Shown piece by piece: positions 1 to 9,321 of a DNA stretch of 64,000 nucleotides. A program made the position numbers and the translations under genes. This DNA is from an uncultured Brachybacterium sp. (GTDB lineage: Bacteria; Actinomycetota; Actinomycetes; Actinomycetales; Dermabacteraceae). The notes under the pieces are model-generated. The model saw only the letters and a list, made by a program, of their open reading frames with translations, had not been told where the DNA came from and searched no databases. How positions within the stretch are numbered: position 1 is the first letter of the stretch; every line of letters begins with the position of its first letter. Location: contig NZ_CANMSY010000001.1 of assembly GCF_947500705.1 (NCBI RefSeq), positions 620,001 through 684,000 of the forward strand, written 5' to 3'.

Positions 1-420
1 GAGTTCACTGACGAGGAGACCGGCGACGTGATCACCATCGCCTCCGCGGTGCGCGGCAACGACACCGAGTACTACTTGGCCAGCGACAATCCTGACGGAG
101 AGATGATCTACCTCGAGGTGAAGGTGACAGCAGGAGACCAGTTCGGCGGGGTCATCAGCCAGCAGGACTTCTTCCTCGACGACGGCGGTGAAGAGGTCAA
201 CTACGCCAGCACCGCCGACGACGAGCTGATCGCGGCCGGATTCGAGTACTTCGACGGCACCCCCCGCAGCGATGGCGAGGGCACCGGTTACATCCCGATC
301 TACGTCGAGACCACCGGGGACACCCTCAAGGGTGCCTACCTCCGACCGGAGATGAAGATCCTCGGTGAGGACGCCACCGTCCCCGAGTTCCGCGGCGAGT
401 TCGAGATCCCGGCACCCTGA
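1..420 (+). CDS. C-terminal part of a putative exported protein (5' end outside window)
   Basis: The reading frame is open from base 1 and ends at TGA 418-420, so the gene starts upstream of the window; the GTG at 28 is internal. The visible 139 residues are acidic, lack membrane segments and alternate short beta-type stretches (YYLASDN, MIYLEVKVTAG, GYIPIYVE) with Gly/Asp turns. This resembles the C-terminal immunoglobulin-like half of DUF4352-type actinobacterial lipoproteins. That family assignment is a guess from the pattern, and I recognise no catalytic motif. A strong hairpin 46 bases downstream probably ends the transcript. Confidence 0.7.
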   Translation, partial: EFTDEETGDVITIASAVRGNDTEYYLASDNPDGEMIYLEVKVTAGDQFGGVISQQDFFLDDGGEEVNYASTADDELIAAGFEYFDGTPRSDGEGTGYIPIYVETTGDTLKGAYLRPEMKILGEDATVPEFRGEFEIPAP

Positions 421-465
421 TCAGCAGCGACCGTCTCCAGCGGCCGGACGCTGGCCATTGCCCGT

Positions 466-497
466 GCAGGGTGTCCCCTACGCAGGGGGCACCCTGC
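466..497 (+). terminator. Intrinsic-type hairpin after the first gene
   Basis: A 14-bp stem (466-479 with 484-497, one G-T pair) closes a 4-base loop, starting 46 bases after the stop codon. The tail is not a T-run, which is normal in high-GC actinobacteria. Confidence 0.6.
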
Positions 498-517
498 GTT
501 GCGTCGGTGGCGGGCCT

Positions 518-597
518 GCCACCGGAACTCAGTCTGTGGTGAGGGTTGAACGGCTGTGGCGCGTTCACGACCTCGCCCGAGACAGAGAAGCGGTGGC
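518..597. repeat. About 80-bp imperfect palindromic element, copy A
   Basis: The ends read GCCACCG (518) and CGGTGGC (591-597), with internal matching arms such as TGAACG/CGTTCA. Its first 51 bases align without gaps to 26501-26551 with 40 identities by my hand count. It lies between the 3' end of the first gene and the 3' end of the amino-acid transporter operon. It has no coding capacity, and it is most like a non-autonomous hairpin repeat. Confidence 0.55.
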
Positions 598-686
598 CCA
601 CGGGGAGCGGCGGGCTGGGCCGACGGGGCAGGACAGGCGGGGCAGGGCAGGCGGGGCGGGGCTGGGCCGGCTGGCCAGGCGGGCGC

Positions 687-1502
687 TCAGAGCACCGAGG
701 CCAGGAAGCCCTGCAGCCGTTCGGACTCGGGGTGGTCGATGACCTGCTCGGGGGTGCCGCGCTCGAGGATGCGACCCTCGTCCATGAACACCACCTGGTC
801 GGCGACCTCGCGGGCGAAGCCCATCTCGTGGGTCACCACGACCATGGTCATCCCGTCGGCCGCGAGATCCTTGAGGACGGTGAGCACCTCGGAGACCAGC
901 TCCGGGTCCAGGGCGCTGGTGGGCTCGTCGAAGAGCATCAGCTCGGGATCCATGGCGAGCGCCCGGGCGATCGCGACGCGCTGCTGCTGCCCGCCGGAGA
1001 GCTCGGAGGGGTAGTGGTCCGCGCGATCGGCGAGGCCCACCCGGTCCAGCAGCGCCCGAGCCTTCTTCTCCGCCGCGGCCTTGGGCAGACCGCGCACCTG
1101 CACCGGCGCTTCCATCACGTTGCCGAGCGCCGTGAGGTGCGGGAACAGGTGGAAGCGCTGGAAGACCATGCCGATGCGGGAGCGCTGCGCAGCGATCTGG
1201 GCGGAGGTGAGCTTCTGCCAGCGGCCGTCGGGCAGGGGATCGGGGGCATAGCCCTGCACGACGTCGTCGATCAGGACGCGCCCGGCGCTGGGCTCCTCGA
1301 GCTGGTTGATGCAGCGCAGCAGGGTGGACTTGCCGGAACCGGAAGGGCCCACCAGCACGGCCACCTCGCCGGAGCGCACCGTGAGCTCGCAGTCCTTCAG
1401 CACGTGCAGGTCACCGAAGGATTTGTGGACGCCATCGAGCTGGATCACGGTGCGGGCCGCGCGAGCGCGGCCAGGCGCGGGGTTCTGGGGGTTCTGGCTC
1501 AT
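687..1502 (-). CDS. Polar amino-acid ABC transporter ATP-binding protein
   Basis: This 271-residue ATPase of the GlnQ/HisP type powers import of a polar amino acid across the membrane. It has Walker A GPSGSGKS, signature LSGGQQQR and Walker [13 protein letters not shown], followed by the switch histidine in VTHEMGF, the usual set for the family. The start ATG (1502) shares one base with the stop of the permease gene (TGATG), so the two are translationally coupled. It is the last gene of the order binding protein, permease, ATPase. The substrate cannot be named from sequence alone. The C-terminus ends just after [12 protein letters not shown], a typical end for this family. Confidence 0.95.
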   Translation of the reverse strand: MSQNPQNPAPGRARAARTVIQLDGVHKSFGDLHVLKDCELTVRSGEVAVLVGPSGSGKSTLLRCINQLEEPSAGRVLIDDVVQGYAPDPLPDGRWQKLTSAQIAAQRSRIGMVFQRFHLFPHLTALGNVMEAPVQVRGLPKAAAEKKARALLDRVGLADRADHYPSELSGGQQQRVAIARALAMDPELMLFDEPTSALDPELVSEVLTVLKDLAADGMTMVVVTHEMGFAREVADQVVFMDEGRILERGTPEQVIDHPESERLQGFLASVL

Positions 1503-2488
1503 CACAGCTCCACCTCCGGGAGCGGGTTCTGCGGGGTGGTGCCGGCGCTGTTGACCGCCGCCTGGCGGGAGCGCCTGCCGCGGCCGGTGGCCGGGGTGCG
1601 GTCGTCGAAGCCGCGACCGAAGTGCTTCTCGAGGAAGTGCTGGCCCACCATCAGCACGCTGGTGATCGCGAGGTACCACAGGGCCGCGACGATCAGCAGC
1701 GGGATCGGGGTGAACAGCTTGTTGGCGATGCCGTTGGTGGCGAAGGTGAGGTCGAGCGTGAAGGGCACGGCGAGCACCAGCGAGGTGGTCTTGAGCATGC
1801 CGATCGTCTCGTTCCCGAGCGGCGGCACGATCACGCGCATCGCCTGCGGGACGATGATGCGGCGCAGGATCTTCCCGTTGCTCATGCCGAGCGCCTTGGA
1901 CGCCTCCGTCTGACCCTTGTCCACGGAGTTCAGTCCGGAGCGGATGATCTCGGCGAGATAGGCCCCCTCGTTCAGGCCCAGACCGATCACAGCCGCCCAG
2001 AAGGCGGTGAGCAGGTCGCGGGTGGAGAAGCTCAGCAGCTCGGGCCCGAACGGCACACCGATCACGATCTTGGGCACGATCACCGTGAACAGGCCCCAGA
2101 ACACCAGCTGGGTGTACACCGGGATGCCGCGGAAGATGAAGATGTACGCCCAGCTCACGCCGCGCAGCACCGGGTTGTCGCTGCGACGCATGATCGCCGC
2201 GGTCAGCGCCACGACGGTGCCCAGCACCATCGACAGCACCGTCAGCAGCAGCGTCCAGCCGACGCCCTGGATCACCTTGACGTCCAGTAGATAGGTGGCC
2301 ACGGTGCCCCACTCGAGCACCGGATTGGTCACCAGGAACCAGATCAGGCCCAGGACCAGCAGCGCCGCGATGACGGCGGAGACCCAGGTGCCGGGGCGCG
2401 GGGCGGCCTTGGCGCGGATCGGTGTGAAGCGCTCCGTGGCGGGCGGCGGGGCCGACGGGGACGGGGCGGGGTTCGGGGTGATGGTCAC
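1502..2488 (-). CDS. Amino-acid ABC transporter permease (HisM/GlnP family)
   Basis: A 328-residue inner-membrane permease. A proline-rich cytosolic N-tail of about 30 residues is followed by roughly five to six hydrophobic helices. The EAA loop expected for binding-protein-dependent permeases is seen as [20 protein letters not shown] in the last third, where the ATPase docks. The start ATG overlaps the lipoprotein stop by four bases (ATGA), and the stop overlaps the ATPase start by one. The C-terminal tail of about 40 residues after the last helix is basic and Pro-rich and is longer than usual. The family is clear; the substrate is not. Confidence 0.95.
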   Translation of the reverse strand: MTITPNPAPSPSAPPPATERFTPIRAKAAPRPGTWVSAVIAALLVLGLIWFLVTNPVLEWGTVATYLLDVKVIQGVGWTLLLTVLSMVLGTVVALTAAIMRRSDNPVLRGVSWAYIFIFRGIPVYTQLVFWGLFTVIVPKIVIGVPFGPELLSFSTRDLLTAFWAAVIGLGLNEGAYLAEIIRSGLNSVDKGQTEASKALGMSNGKILRRIIVPQAMRVIVPPLGNETIGMLKTTSLVLAVPFTLDLTFATNGIANKLFTPIPLLIVAALWYLAITSVLMVGQHFLEKHFGRGFDDRTPATGRGRRSRQAAVNSAGTTPQNPLPEVEL

Positions 2489-3429
2489 GGCTGGGGGTTC
2501 ACTTCCGCGGTCGGGATCAGGCCTGCTTCATTGCCCCATGCAGCGAGGATGCGCTCCATGTGGCCGGAGTCGATGAGGTGCTGCACGGCGGCGCGCAGGG
2601 CCTCGGCCAGCTCGGGCTGGTCCTTGGCGACGACGATGCCGTTCAGCGCCGATTCCTCGATCTCGCCGATCTCCTCGAGGGTCCCGCGGGAGCGGGCGAT
2701 GGCGTAGGCGGTCACCGGGGAGTCGGCCATCAGGATGTCGCCCTTGCCGCCGGCGACGTTCGTCGCCGCATCGGAGTTGGAGGCGTAGGCGAGCAGGTCA
2801 TACGCCGCCGCGCCTTCGTCCCGGCACTCCTGGGAGCGTTCGATGGACAGCTCCTCCTGGTAGGTGCCCACCTGGAGGGCGACGCGCTTGCCGCAGAGGT
2901 CGTCCGGGTCGATGCCAAAGGGGTTCCCGGCCTTGACGGCGTAGGAGATGCCCGCCTGGAAGTAGGAGACCATGCTGACCGCCTCGAGCCGCTCCTCGTT
3001 GACGGTGAAGCTCGAGATCCCGACGTCATAGGTGGAGCCGACGGCGGGGATGATCTGCGCGAACACCGCGGCTTCGGTACGGGTCCCGAGCCCCAGCACC
3101 TTGCCGATCCCGGCGAGGATGTCCATGTCGTAGCCGATCGCCTCGCCCGAGGAGCCCACGAACTCGCCCGGGGCATAGTTCAGCGCCGCGCCGTTGACGA
3201 GCTCGCCGCGCTCGCGGATCGCGGCCGGGACCAGCGCGGCGATCTCGGGCACCTCGGCGATGTCGGAGAGGTCGACCTCGGGCACGGCGTTGGACTCGGC
3301 GTCCAGGCGCTCGGAGGCACGGGTGCAGGAGGCCAGCGCCGGGGTCAGCGCCGCCATGGCCAGAGCCAGGGGCGCGGCCCGCAGCAGAGTGCGGCGACGG
3401 GGGTGCCGACGGGGGCGGGAAGAAGTCAC
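2485..3429 (-). CDS. Amino-acid ABC transporter substrate-binding lipoprotein
   Basis: Family 3 periplasmic-type binding protein anchored as a lipoprotein. A basic n-region (RPRRHPRRR) and hydrophobic core lead to the lipobox LASC, with Cys at about residue 35. The mature part carries the family signature [15 protein letters not shown] and the hinge region [16 protein letters not shown] chose the GTG at 3429 (314 residues) because a -10 element ends 6 bases before it and a -35 lies 17 bases further up, which implies leaderless translation. The longer frame starting at ATG 3456 has no ribosome site and would add an odd MQTYEYYSS stretch across the promoter. It is the first gene of the importer operon. 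Confidence 0.9.
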   Translation of the reverse strand: MTSSRPRRHPRRRTLLRAAPLALAMAALTPALASCTRASERLDAESNAVPEVDLSDIAEVPEIAALVPAAIRERGELVNGAALNYAPGEFVGSSGEAIGYDMDILAGIGKVLGLGTRTEAAVFAQIIPAVGSTYDVGISSFTVNEERLEAVSMVSYFQAGISYAVKAGNPFGIDPDDLCGKRVALQVGTYQEELSIERSQECRDEGAAAYDLLAYASNSDAATNVAGGKGDILMADSPVTAYAIARSRGTLEEIGEIEESALNGIVVAKDQPELAEALRAAVQHLIDSGHMERILAAWGNEAGLIPTAEVNPQP

Positions 3430-3464
3430 CGATGAATAGTATTCATAGGTTTGCATGGAAACAA
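3430..3464 (-). promoter_or_regulatory. Leaderless promoter of the amino-acid importer operon
   Basis: On the minus strand TTGTTT (3464-3459) and TACTAT (3441-3436) are separated by 17 bases. The -10 ends 6 bases before GTG 3429, placing the transcript start at or next to the start codon. Confidence 0.6.
3432..3446. promoter_or_regulatory. Palindromic operator candidate over the -10 of the importer operon
   Basis: ATGAATA and TATTCAT are perfect 7-base arms around one central base, and the site covers the -10 hexamer. A bound protein would block the promoter. The regulator is unknown, and none is encoded next to it. Confidence 0.5.
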
Positions 3465-3500
3465 GTTGCTGTCGGGAGGCTCACCAGCGACGCCACCGGC

Positions 3501-5603
3501 TCACCGGCCCAGCGCCATCCCCCCGGTGGTCGTCGCCACCTCGTCCTCGCCGACGCCGGCGAGCTCCCCGGCGTCGATGTCCACCGCCGCGCCCTCGAAC
3601 TGCGAGCGGTACAGCCGGGCATAGGCGCCGCCGACGGCGAGCAGTTGCTCGTGGTTCCCCTGCTCCACGATGTCGCCGTCCTCCATCACCAGGATCAGAT
3701 CCGCGTCACGGATCGTGGAGAGGCGGTGGGCAATCACGAAGGAGGTGCGGCCCGCGCGCAGCGCGTTCATCGCCTTCTGCACGAGCACCTCGGTGCGGGT
3801 GTCCACGCTCGAGGTGGCCTCGTCCAGGATCAGCAGGCTGGGCCGGGCGAGGAAGGCACGGGCGATGGTCACCAGCTGCTTCTCACCGGCGGACAGGGTG
3901 GTCTCGTCGTCGTCCACGACGGTGTCGTAGCCGTCCGGCAGCTGCCGGGCGAAGTCGTCGACGTGGGTGGCGCGCGCCGCCTCGATGACTTCCTCGTCGC
4001 TCGCATCCAGGCGGCCGTAGCGGATGTTCTCCAGGAGGGAGCCCTTGAACAGCCAGGTGTCCTGGAGGACCATGCCGGTGCGCTCGCGCAGCTGGGCGCG
4101 GGTGAGGTCGCGGATGTCGATGCCGTCGATCGTGATCCGGCCACCTCCGACCTCGTAGAACCGCATCACGAGGTTGACCAGCGTCGTCTTGCCCGCTCCC
4201 GTCGGCCCCACGATCGCCACCGTGTGCCCGGGATCCGCGACCAGCGAGAGGTCGCGGATCAGCTCGCGGTCGGGGCTGTAGGAGAACGCCACATGCTCGA
4301 ACTCGACCCGACCCTCGCCGATGCCCGCCGCGGCGGTGTCCACGGTGGTCTCCGGCTCCTGCTCCTCGGCGTCCAGCAGCTCGAAGACCCGCTCGGCGCT
4401 GGCCACGCCGGACTGCAGCATCGTCGCCATCGAGGCGACCTGCGAGAGCGGCTGGGTGAACTGGCGGGAGTACTGGATGAACGCCTGCACGTCGCCGAGG
4501 GTGAGCTGGCCGGAGATGATCCGCAGCCCACCCACGATTGCGATCGCGACATAGCTGAGGTTCCCCACGAACATCATCAGCGGCATGATCAGGGAGGAGA
4601 CGAACTGGGCACCGAAGGTGGCGCGGAACAGGGTCTCGTTGCGCTCCTCGAAGCGGGCGGCGACCTCGTCCCGTCGGCCGAAGACGGTCACCAGGCCGTG
4701 CCCGGTGTAGGCCTCCTCGACCTCGGAGTTCACCACGCCCGTGGCGTCCCACTGCTGGGCGAACAGCTTCTGCGCGCGCTTGCCGACGACACTCGTCAGG
4801 ACCAGCGCGACCGGGATCACCGCGAGCGCGATCAGGGAGAGCTGCCAGGAGATCGTGAACATCATGATCAGCACGCCGAACACCGTCAGGATCGAGTTCA
4901 CGAGCCCGGTGACCGTGTTCATCAGGGTGTTCTGGATGTTGTCGATGTCGTTGGTGACGCGCGAGAGGATCTCCCCGCGCTTCATCCGATCGAAGTAGGC
5001 CAGCGGCAGCCGGTGCAGCTTCTCCTCGATGTCGCGGCGGAGGCGCGAGACCATGCGGTAGATGATCCGGTTCAGGGCCACGCCCTGCAGCCACATCAGC
5101 AGCGCGGAGACGGCGAAGAGGCCGACGGCGAGCCCGAGCGTCTGGTACAGCGCATCGAAGTCGATCCCCACGCCGGGCGTGAGGGTCATGCCCGAGAGCA
5201 GGTCCGCGAACTGCTCCTCGCCGTCGGCGCGCAGCTGCGCGATCACGTCGGCCGGGTCGGCGCCCGCGGGCAGGTTCTTCGAGAGCAGGCCGGTGAAGAT
5301 GATGTCCGTGGCGCGGCCCAGGATCTTGGGGCCGACGACGCTGAACGCGACCGAGACGACGCCGACCGCGATCGCGAGGAACAGGTAGACGCGCTCGGGG
5401 CCCATCTCCCGCAGCAGACGCTTGGTCGACGGCCAGAAGTTCTTCGCGCTCTGGCCGGGCCGCAGTCCGCGCGCGGCGTCCTTCTCCGCGGCGATCTCCG
5501 CAGCGGTGGATGCCTCGTCCCCGGCGGGGGTCGCAGGAGCCTGGGAGCCGACGGGGGTCGCGGGGTCCTCCGGACGCTGAGGGGTGTTCTTCGGAGCAGT
5601 CAT
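3501..5603 (-). CDS. ABC exporter half-transporter, canonical ATPase subunit
   Basis: A 700-residue type IV ABC exporter subunit: a cytosolic tail of about 75 residues, six transmembrane helices and a C-terminal nucleotide-binding domain. Walker A is GPTGAGKTT, the signature is the variant LSAGE, and Walker B LILDEATSSVD keeps the catalytic Glu. An insert of about 60 residues follows the first helix (DPADVIAQLRADGEEQFADL), presumably extracytoplasmic. The start ATG shares one base with the stop of the partner subunit upstream, whose ATP site is degenerate, so the two should form a heterodimer. The pair could export a drug, lipid or peptide; nothing nearby identifies the cargo. Confidence 0.93.
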   Translation of the reverse strand: MTAPKNTPQRPEDPATPVGSQAPATPAGDEASTAAEIAAEKDAARGLRPGQSAKNFWPSTKRLLREMGPERVYLFLAIAVGVVSVAFSVVGPKILGRATDIIFTGLLSKNLPAGADPADVIAQLRADGEEQFADLLSGMTLTPGVGIDFDALYQTLGLAVGLFAVSALLMWLQGVALNRIIYRMVSRLRRDIEEKLHRLPLAYFDRMKRGEILSRVTNDIDNIQNTLMNTVTGLVNSILTVFGVLIMMFTISWQLSLIALAVIPVALVLTSVVGKRAQKLFAQQWDATGVVNSEVEEAYTGHGLVTVFGRRDEVAARFEERNETLFRATFGAQFVSSLIMPLMMFVGNLSYVAIAIVGGLRIISGQLTLGDVQAFIQYSRQFTQPLSQVASMATMLQSGVASAERVFELLDAEEQEPETTVDTAAAGIGEGRVEFEHVAFSYSPDRELIRDLSLVADPGHTVAIVGPTGAGKTTLVNLVMRFYEVGGGRITIDGIDIRDLTRAQLRERTGMVLQDTWLFKGSLLENIRYGRLDASDEEVIEAARATHVDDFARQLPDGYDTVVDDDETTLSAGEKQLVTIARAFLARPSLLILDEATSSVDTRTEVLVQKAMNALRAGRTSFVIAHRLSTIRDADLILVMEDGDIVEQGNHEQLLAVGGAYARLYRSQFEGAAVDIDAGELAGVGEDEVATTTGGMALGR

Positions 5604-7339
5604 CAGGCCACCTCCTCCTCGACGCCCTGCGAGCGGACGATCTCCTGATAGGTCTCCGAGCCCTCGAGCAGCTCGGCATGGGTGCCCTGGTCCACGATCC
5701 GGCCGTTGTCCAGCACCAGGATCAGATCCGCGGCGGTGATGGTCGAGACCCGCTGGGCGACGATCAGCATCAGGGCATCCTTCGTCTCCGGGACCAGCGC
5801 GGCGCGCAGCTTGGCATCGGTGGTGAGGTCCAGCGCGCTGAACGAGTCGTCGAACAGGTACAGGGAGGGCTTCGCGACCAGCGCCCGGGCGATGCACAGC
5901 CGCTGCCGCTGACCGCCGGAGACGTTGGTGCCGCCCTGCGCGATCGGGGAGTCGAGCTCCGTGGGCATCGAGGCGACGAAGTCACGGCCCTGCGCGACGG
6001 TCAGCGCATGCCAGAGGTCCTGCTCGTCGGCGCTCGGATCCCCGAACCGCAGGTTGCTCGCGACCGTGCCGGAGAAGAGATAGGGCCGCTGCGGGACCAG
6101 GCCCACCCGGTCCCAGAGCACCCGCGCATCGAGATCGCGCACGTCGTGCCCGTTCAGCAGCACCCTGCCCTCGGTGGCGTCCATCAGTCGCGGCACCAGG
6201 TTGATCAGGGTGGTCTTGCCGGCGCCGGTGCCGCCGATGATCGCGACGGTCTGCCCGGCGCGGGCGGTGAAGGAGATGTCCTCGAGCACCGGGCGCTCGG
6301 CGCCCGGATAGGTGAAGGAGACCTGGTCGAAGGTCAGCTCGACAGGCCCCTCGAGGTCGCGGATCCCGTCGGTGCGCTGGTGGACGCTGGTCTCGGTCTC
6401 GAGCACCTCGGTGATGCGATCGGCGGAGACCATCGCGCGCGGGATCATCATCGTCATGAAGGTCGCCATCATCACCGCGATCAGGATCTGCATCAGGTAG
6501 GCGATGAAGGCGGTGATCGAGCCGATCTCCATCTGCCCCGAGTCGATGCGCGGCGCGGCGACCAGCAGCACCAGCACGCTGGAGACGTTCAGGATGAACA
6601 TGATGATCGGGTTGATCAGGATCATCAGCAGGCCGATCCGACGGTTCAGGTCGGTGAGCTGGCCGTTGACCACGCCGTAGCGCTCGCGCTCCCGGTCCTC
6701 GCGCACGAAGGCGCGCAGCACCCGGATGCCGGTGATCTGCTCGCGCAGCACCCCGTTGATGTCGTCGATCTTGCCCTGCATCTGCTTGAACAGCGGCGCG
6801 GCCTTGAAGATCAGGATCCCGACGGCGACCAGCATCACCGGCACCATCACGGCGATCAGCCAGGCCATCCCCGGCTCCACCCGCAGCGCCAGGACCACAC
6901 CCCCGATTCCCGTCACGGGGGCCTGGACCAGCATGTTCAGGCTGAAGAAGACCAGCATCTGCACCTGCTGGACGTCATTGGTGGAGCGGGTGATCAGCGA
7001 GGGGGTGCCGAACTCGGCGAGCTCGCGCGGGGAGAAGGAGCTGACCCGGCCGAACACCGTCGAGCGCAGGTCCTTGCCGACCCGCATCGCGGAGCGGGCG
7101 GCGAAGTAGTTCGCCATCACCAGCGCGATGATGTTGCCGAAGGAGATGACCAGCATCAGCCGGCCGAGCTGCCAGATCACCGGGACATCCGCCTTGGCGA
7201 CGCCGTCGTCGATGATGTCCGCGTTCAGGGTGGGCAGGTAGAGCGCGGCCAGCACGCCGACGATCTGGAAGATCACCACGAGGGCCACCCAGATCCAGTA
7301 CGGCTTCAGGCCCCTCAGCACCAGGCGCAGCAGGGTCAC
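5603..7339 (-). CDS. ABC exporter half-transporter, degenerate-site subunit
   Basis: A 578-residue ABC exporter subunit with six helices in the first 310 residues and the ATPase domain from about residue 340. Walker A is GGTGAGKTT (about 370) and the signature is VSGGQRQR. Walker B reads LYLFDDSFSALD, so the catalytic Glu is Asp, which marks the non-hydrolysing site of heterodimeric exporters. The GTG start at 7339 is chosen for AAGGAA a few bases upstream and because VTLLRLVLRGLKPYW is a normal exporter N-terminus. An upstream extension to 7606 exists, but its composition looks random. It is coupled by a one-base overlap to its canonical partner. Confidence 0.92.
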   Translation of the reverse strand: MTLLRLVLRGLKPYWIWVALVVIFQIVGVLAALYLPTLNADIIDDGVAKADVPVIWQLGRLMLVISFGNIIALVMANYFAARSAMRVGKDLRSTVFGRVSSFSPRELAEFGTPSLITRSTNDVQQVQMLVFFSLNMLVQAPVTGIGGVVLALRVEPGMAWLIAVMVPVMLVAVGILIFKAAPLFKQMQGKIDDINGVLREQITGIRVLRAFVREDRERERYGVVNGQLTDLNRRIGLLMILINPIIMFILNVSSVLVLLVAAPRIDSGQMEIGSITAFIAYLMQILIAVMMATFMTMMIPRAMVSADRITEVLETETSVHQRTDGIRDLEGPVELTFDQVSFTYPGAERPVLEDISFTARAGQTVAIIGGTGAGKTTLINLVPRLMDATEGRVLLNGHDVRDLDARVLWDRVGLVPQRPYLFSGTVASNLRFGDPSADEQDLWHALTVAQGRDFVASMPTELDSPIAQGGTNVSGGQRQRLCIARALVAKPSLYLFDDSFSALDLTTDAKLRAALVPETKDALMLIVAQRVSTITAADLILVLDNGRIVDQGTHAELLEGSETYQEIVRSQGVEEEVA

Positions 7340-7561
7340 AGGTTTCCTTCCGAAGAACCGACGATCCCGGGCACGGACCTGTCGACCCGGGAAGCATAGG
7401 CTTTCCCGCCGTGCGGCCGCATCCAACTTAGGGCGGATCCGCGCAGGGCGGAACCAGGGCGCCGGAGCCGACGGGCGATGCGCCGGAGCCCCTGCGGCGA
7501 GGGCACCTGGACTGCACGTGGCGGCGACCACCTCCCCCTCTGTCCGCCCGGGTGCGTCGTC

Positions 7562-7574
7562 TACCGTGGGGCAG
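7562..7574 (+). promoter_or_regulatory. -10 element of a probable leaderless gene
   Basis: TACCGT (7562-7567) ends 7 bases before GTG 7575. I see no convincing -35 or ribosome site. Confidence 0.4.
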
Positions 7575-8243
7575 GTGAATCGACCAGTCCAACGCCTCAT
7601 CATCATCGCGCTCGCGGTCCTGCTGGTGGTCCCCCTCGGCGTGATGGGGCTCGGCCAGCTGCGGGGTCCGAGCTCTGAGCAGCAGACGGTCGAGAGCGGG
7701 CAGGACCCTCAGAACCCGGAGAACCGGCCGACGGCAGACCCCGCCGCGCAGCCGCCCCGCCCCGAGCTGCCCCGCCCTGCCGAGCCCGCGGGGCTGACCG
7801 AGCAGAGCAGCGAGGGCGCGCAGGCCACGCTCACCTACCTGCTCGAGTCCTACGACTACATGATGAGCAGCGGCGACGTCTCAGTCTGGGAGAACTCCAT
7901 CGACCCCAACTGTCAGGTGTGCGTGAGCTTCCTCAGCAACGCCGAGACGCTCGACGCGCAGGGCGGCTACCTCGTCGACGGCGCCTTCACGGTCCACTCG
8001 ACGGCGTTCGAGGGCACCGGGGAGCCGCCCGCGACCGGCACCGTGGTCGCCGACTTCACCCAGGAGGAGTCCATCCTGGTGGACGACCCGACTCTGCAGG
8101 CGAACCAGCTCGCCGAGGTGACCGGCCAGCTGATCGCCACCATCGCCTGGGACGGCGAGCGCTGGCGCATCACCGACATGAGCATCGCTCCCCCGGCCGA
8201 TCAGGCGGGCGCCCCCTCCGACAGCGGCGGCCCGGAGGGCTGA
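7575..8243 (+). CDS. DUF6318-like membrane-anchored protein
   Basis: A 222-residue protein with a short cytosolic head (VNRPVQR), one hydrophobic helix, a Pro/Gln/Glu-rich linker to about residue 75 and an extracytoplasmic domain. That domain contains WENSIDPNCQVCVSF, a two-cysteine stretch typical of the actinobacterial DUF6318 family, and ends with a beta-rich half (GTVVADFT, IATIAWDGERWRITDM) like NTF2-type folds. The function of the family is unknown. The GTG at 7575 fits a -10 element 7 bases upstream; a GTG at 7518 in the same frame would add 19 residues. The gene is monocistronic and ends 23 bases from a convergent methyltransferase. Confidence 0.8.
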   Translation: MNRPVQRLIIIALAVLLVVPLGVMGLGQLRGPSSEQQTVESGQDPQNPENRPTADPAAQPPRPELPRPAEPAGLTEQSSEGAQATLTYLLESYDYMMSSGDVSVWENSIDPNCQVCVSFLSNAETLDAQGGYLVDGAFTVHSTAFEGTGEPPATGTVVADFTQEESILVDDPTLQANQLAEVTGQLIATIAWDGERWRITDMSIAPPADQAGAPSDSGGPEG

Positions 8244-8266
8244 GCCCGCGGTTCCGCGCCAGCTCT

Positions 8267-9229
8267 TCAGTCGGCCCGCTCTCCCTCTGGCTCCCGGTTC
8301 CCCGGCTCCCCGTGCACAGTTGGCGGTGTGCCCCGCTGCGAAGACGGCCGATAGAGGAAGACGTCGGTGCGGTACGGAACCCCGATCGTGGTGCCCGGCG
8401 CATGGCCCAGGTGCTCGTGGAGGTACCAGTCGAGGTTCGCGAGCACCTTCGCGCGGCGCTCCTCGGGAGCGGTGATGACGTAGCTGCGGGTGCGGGCGAG
8501 GTCGATGACGTCCTGGGTGGGCATCGGGTCCTCCCACGAGTGGACGCTGCGTCCCGCGAGCTCGAGCCCCGCCCCGACGGTGGGCAGGAAGTCCTCACGG
8601 TGGATGTCGCCGGCGTGCATGATCCGCGAGAGGCGGTGCACCCAGGGGATCGTCACATCGAGCATGTTCCACACCAGCGCGAGCACGCCCCCGGGTGCCA
8701 GCAGCCGCACCACCTCGGCCGACGCCGCCTCGGCGTCGAACCAGTGCCAGGCCTGGGCGACCGTGACCAGCTCGGCAGAACCGGCGGGCAGCCCGGTCGA
8801 CTCGGCGGAGGCGAGGTGGGTGGTCAGCGGCGCGCTTCCCTCCCCCGTCGGCCGGCCATCACGCGCGGTATCGAGCATCGCGGCGCTGGTGTCCACCGCG
8901 GTGACCTCGAGGCCTCGGCCCACGAGCGCCCAGGACAGCTTGCCAGTGCCTGCGCCGAGGTCGATCGCACGCGCAGGAACCCCAGATGATCCGGCCGGCA
9001 CCTGCGCGAGGACCTCGTCGAGCACGACGTCCGAGTATCCGGGGCGGAGGCGGTCGTAGTCCTCGCCCTGCTCCTGGAAGGCGGCGGCGAGGGCACTCTT
9101 CCGCTCGGCGCTGCCGAAGCGGGGCGCGTCGCGCGAGGAGATCGGGGGGATCGGCGGGGTCTGCGGAGCGGACGGGATCCGCGGATCGGAAGGGGCCCGC
9201 GGATCGGACGGGTTCAGCGCATCAGGCAC
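8267..9229 (-). CDS. Class I SAM-dependent methyltransferase
   Basis: A 320-residue protein. After a low-complexity Pro/Ser/Asp head of about 40 residues (near-repeats of DPRAPS) comes a Rossmann methyltransferase core. Motif I is AIDLGAGTGKLS, the acidic residue binding the SAM ribose is in VTAVDTS, and motif IV is TVAQAWHWFD. The layout matches the type 11 family that acts on small molecules; the substrate is unknown. GTG 9229 is the start, with TAGGAT ending 6 bases upstream. The gene is monocistronic and convergent with the DUF6318-like gene. Confidence 0.9.
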   Translation of the reverse strand: MPDALNPSDPRAPSDPRIPSAPQTPPIPPISSRDAPRFGSAERKSALAAAFQEQGEDYDRLRPGYSDVVLDEVLAQVPAGSSGVPARAIDLGAGTGKLSWALVGRGLEVTAVDTSAAMLDTARDGRPTGEGSAPLTTHLASAESTGLPAGSAELVTVAQAWHWFDAEAASAEVVRLLAPGGVLALVWNMLDVTIPWVHRLSRIMHAGDIHREDFLPTVGAGLELAGRSVHSWEDPMPTQDVIDLARTRSYVITAPEERRAKVLANLDWYLHEHLGHAPGTTIGVPYRTDVFLYRPSSQRGTPPTVHGEPGNREPEGERAD

Positions 9230-9241
9230 GAGCGAATCCTA
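9230..9241 (-). promoter_or_regulatory. -10 element of leaderless methyltransferase gene
   Basis: TAGGAT (minus strand, 9241-9236) ends 6 bases before GTG 9229. Confidence 0.45.
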
Positions 9242-9321
9242 GGGCCTCACCGACGGTGGGGAATCGCGCCCGCTCAGCACGAGTCCCGCTCAGCACATAG
9301 CCCGCTCAGCGCGAGTCCTGC

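Noticed and set aside
3432-5648. A 738-codon open frame opposite the ABC exporter
   Set aside because: Same shadow effect; the opposite strand has all ABC motifs, and this frame has none.
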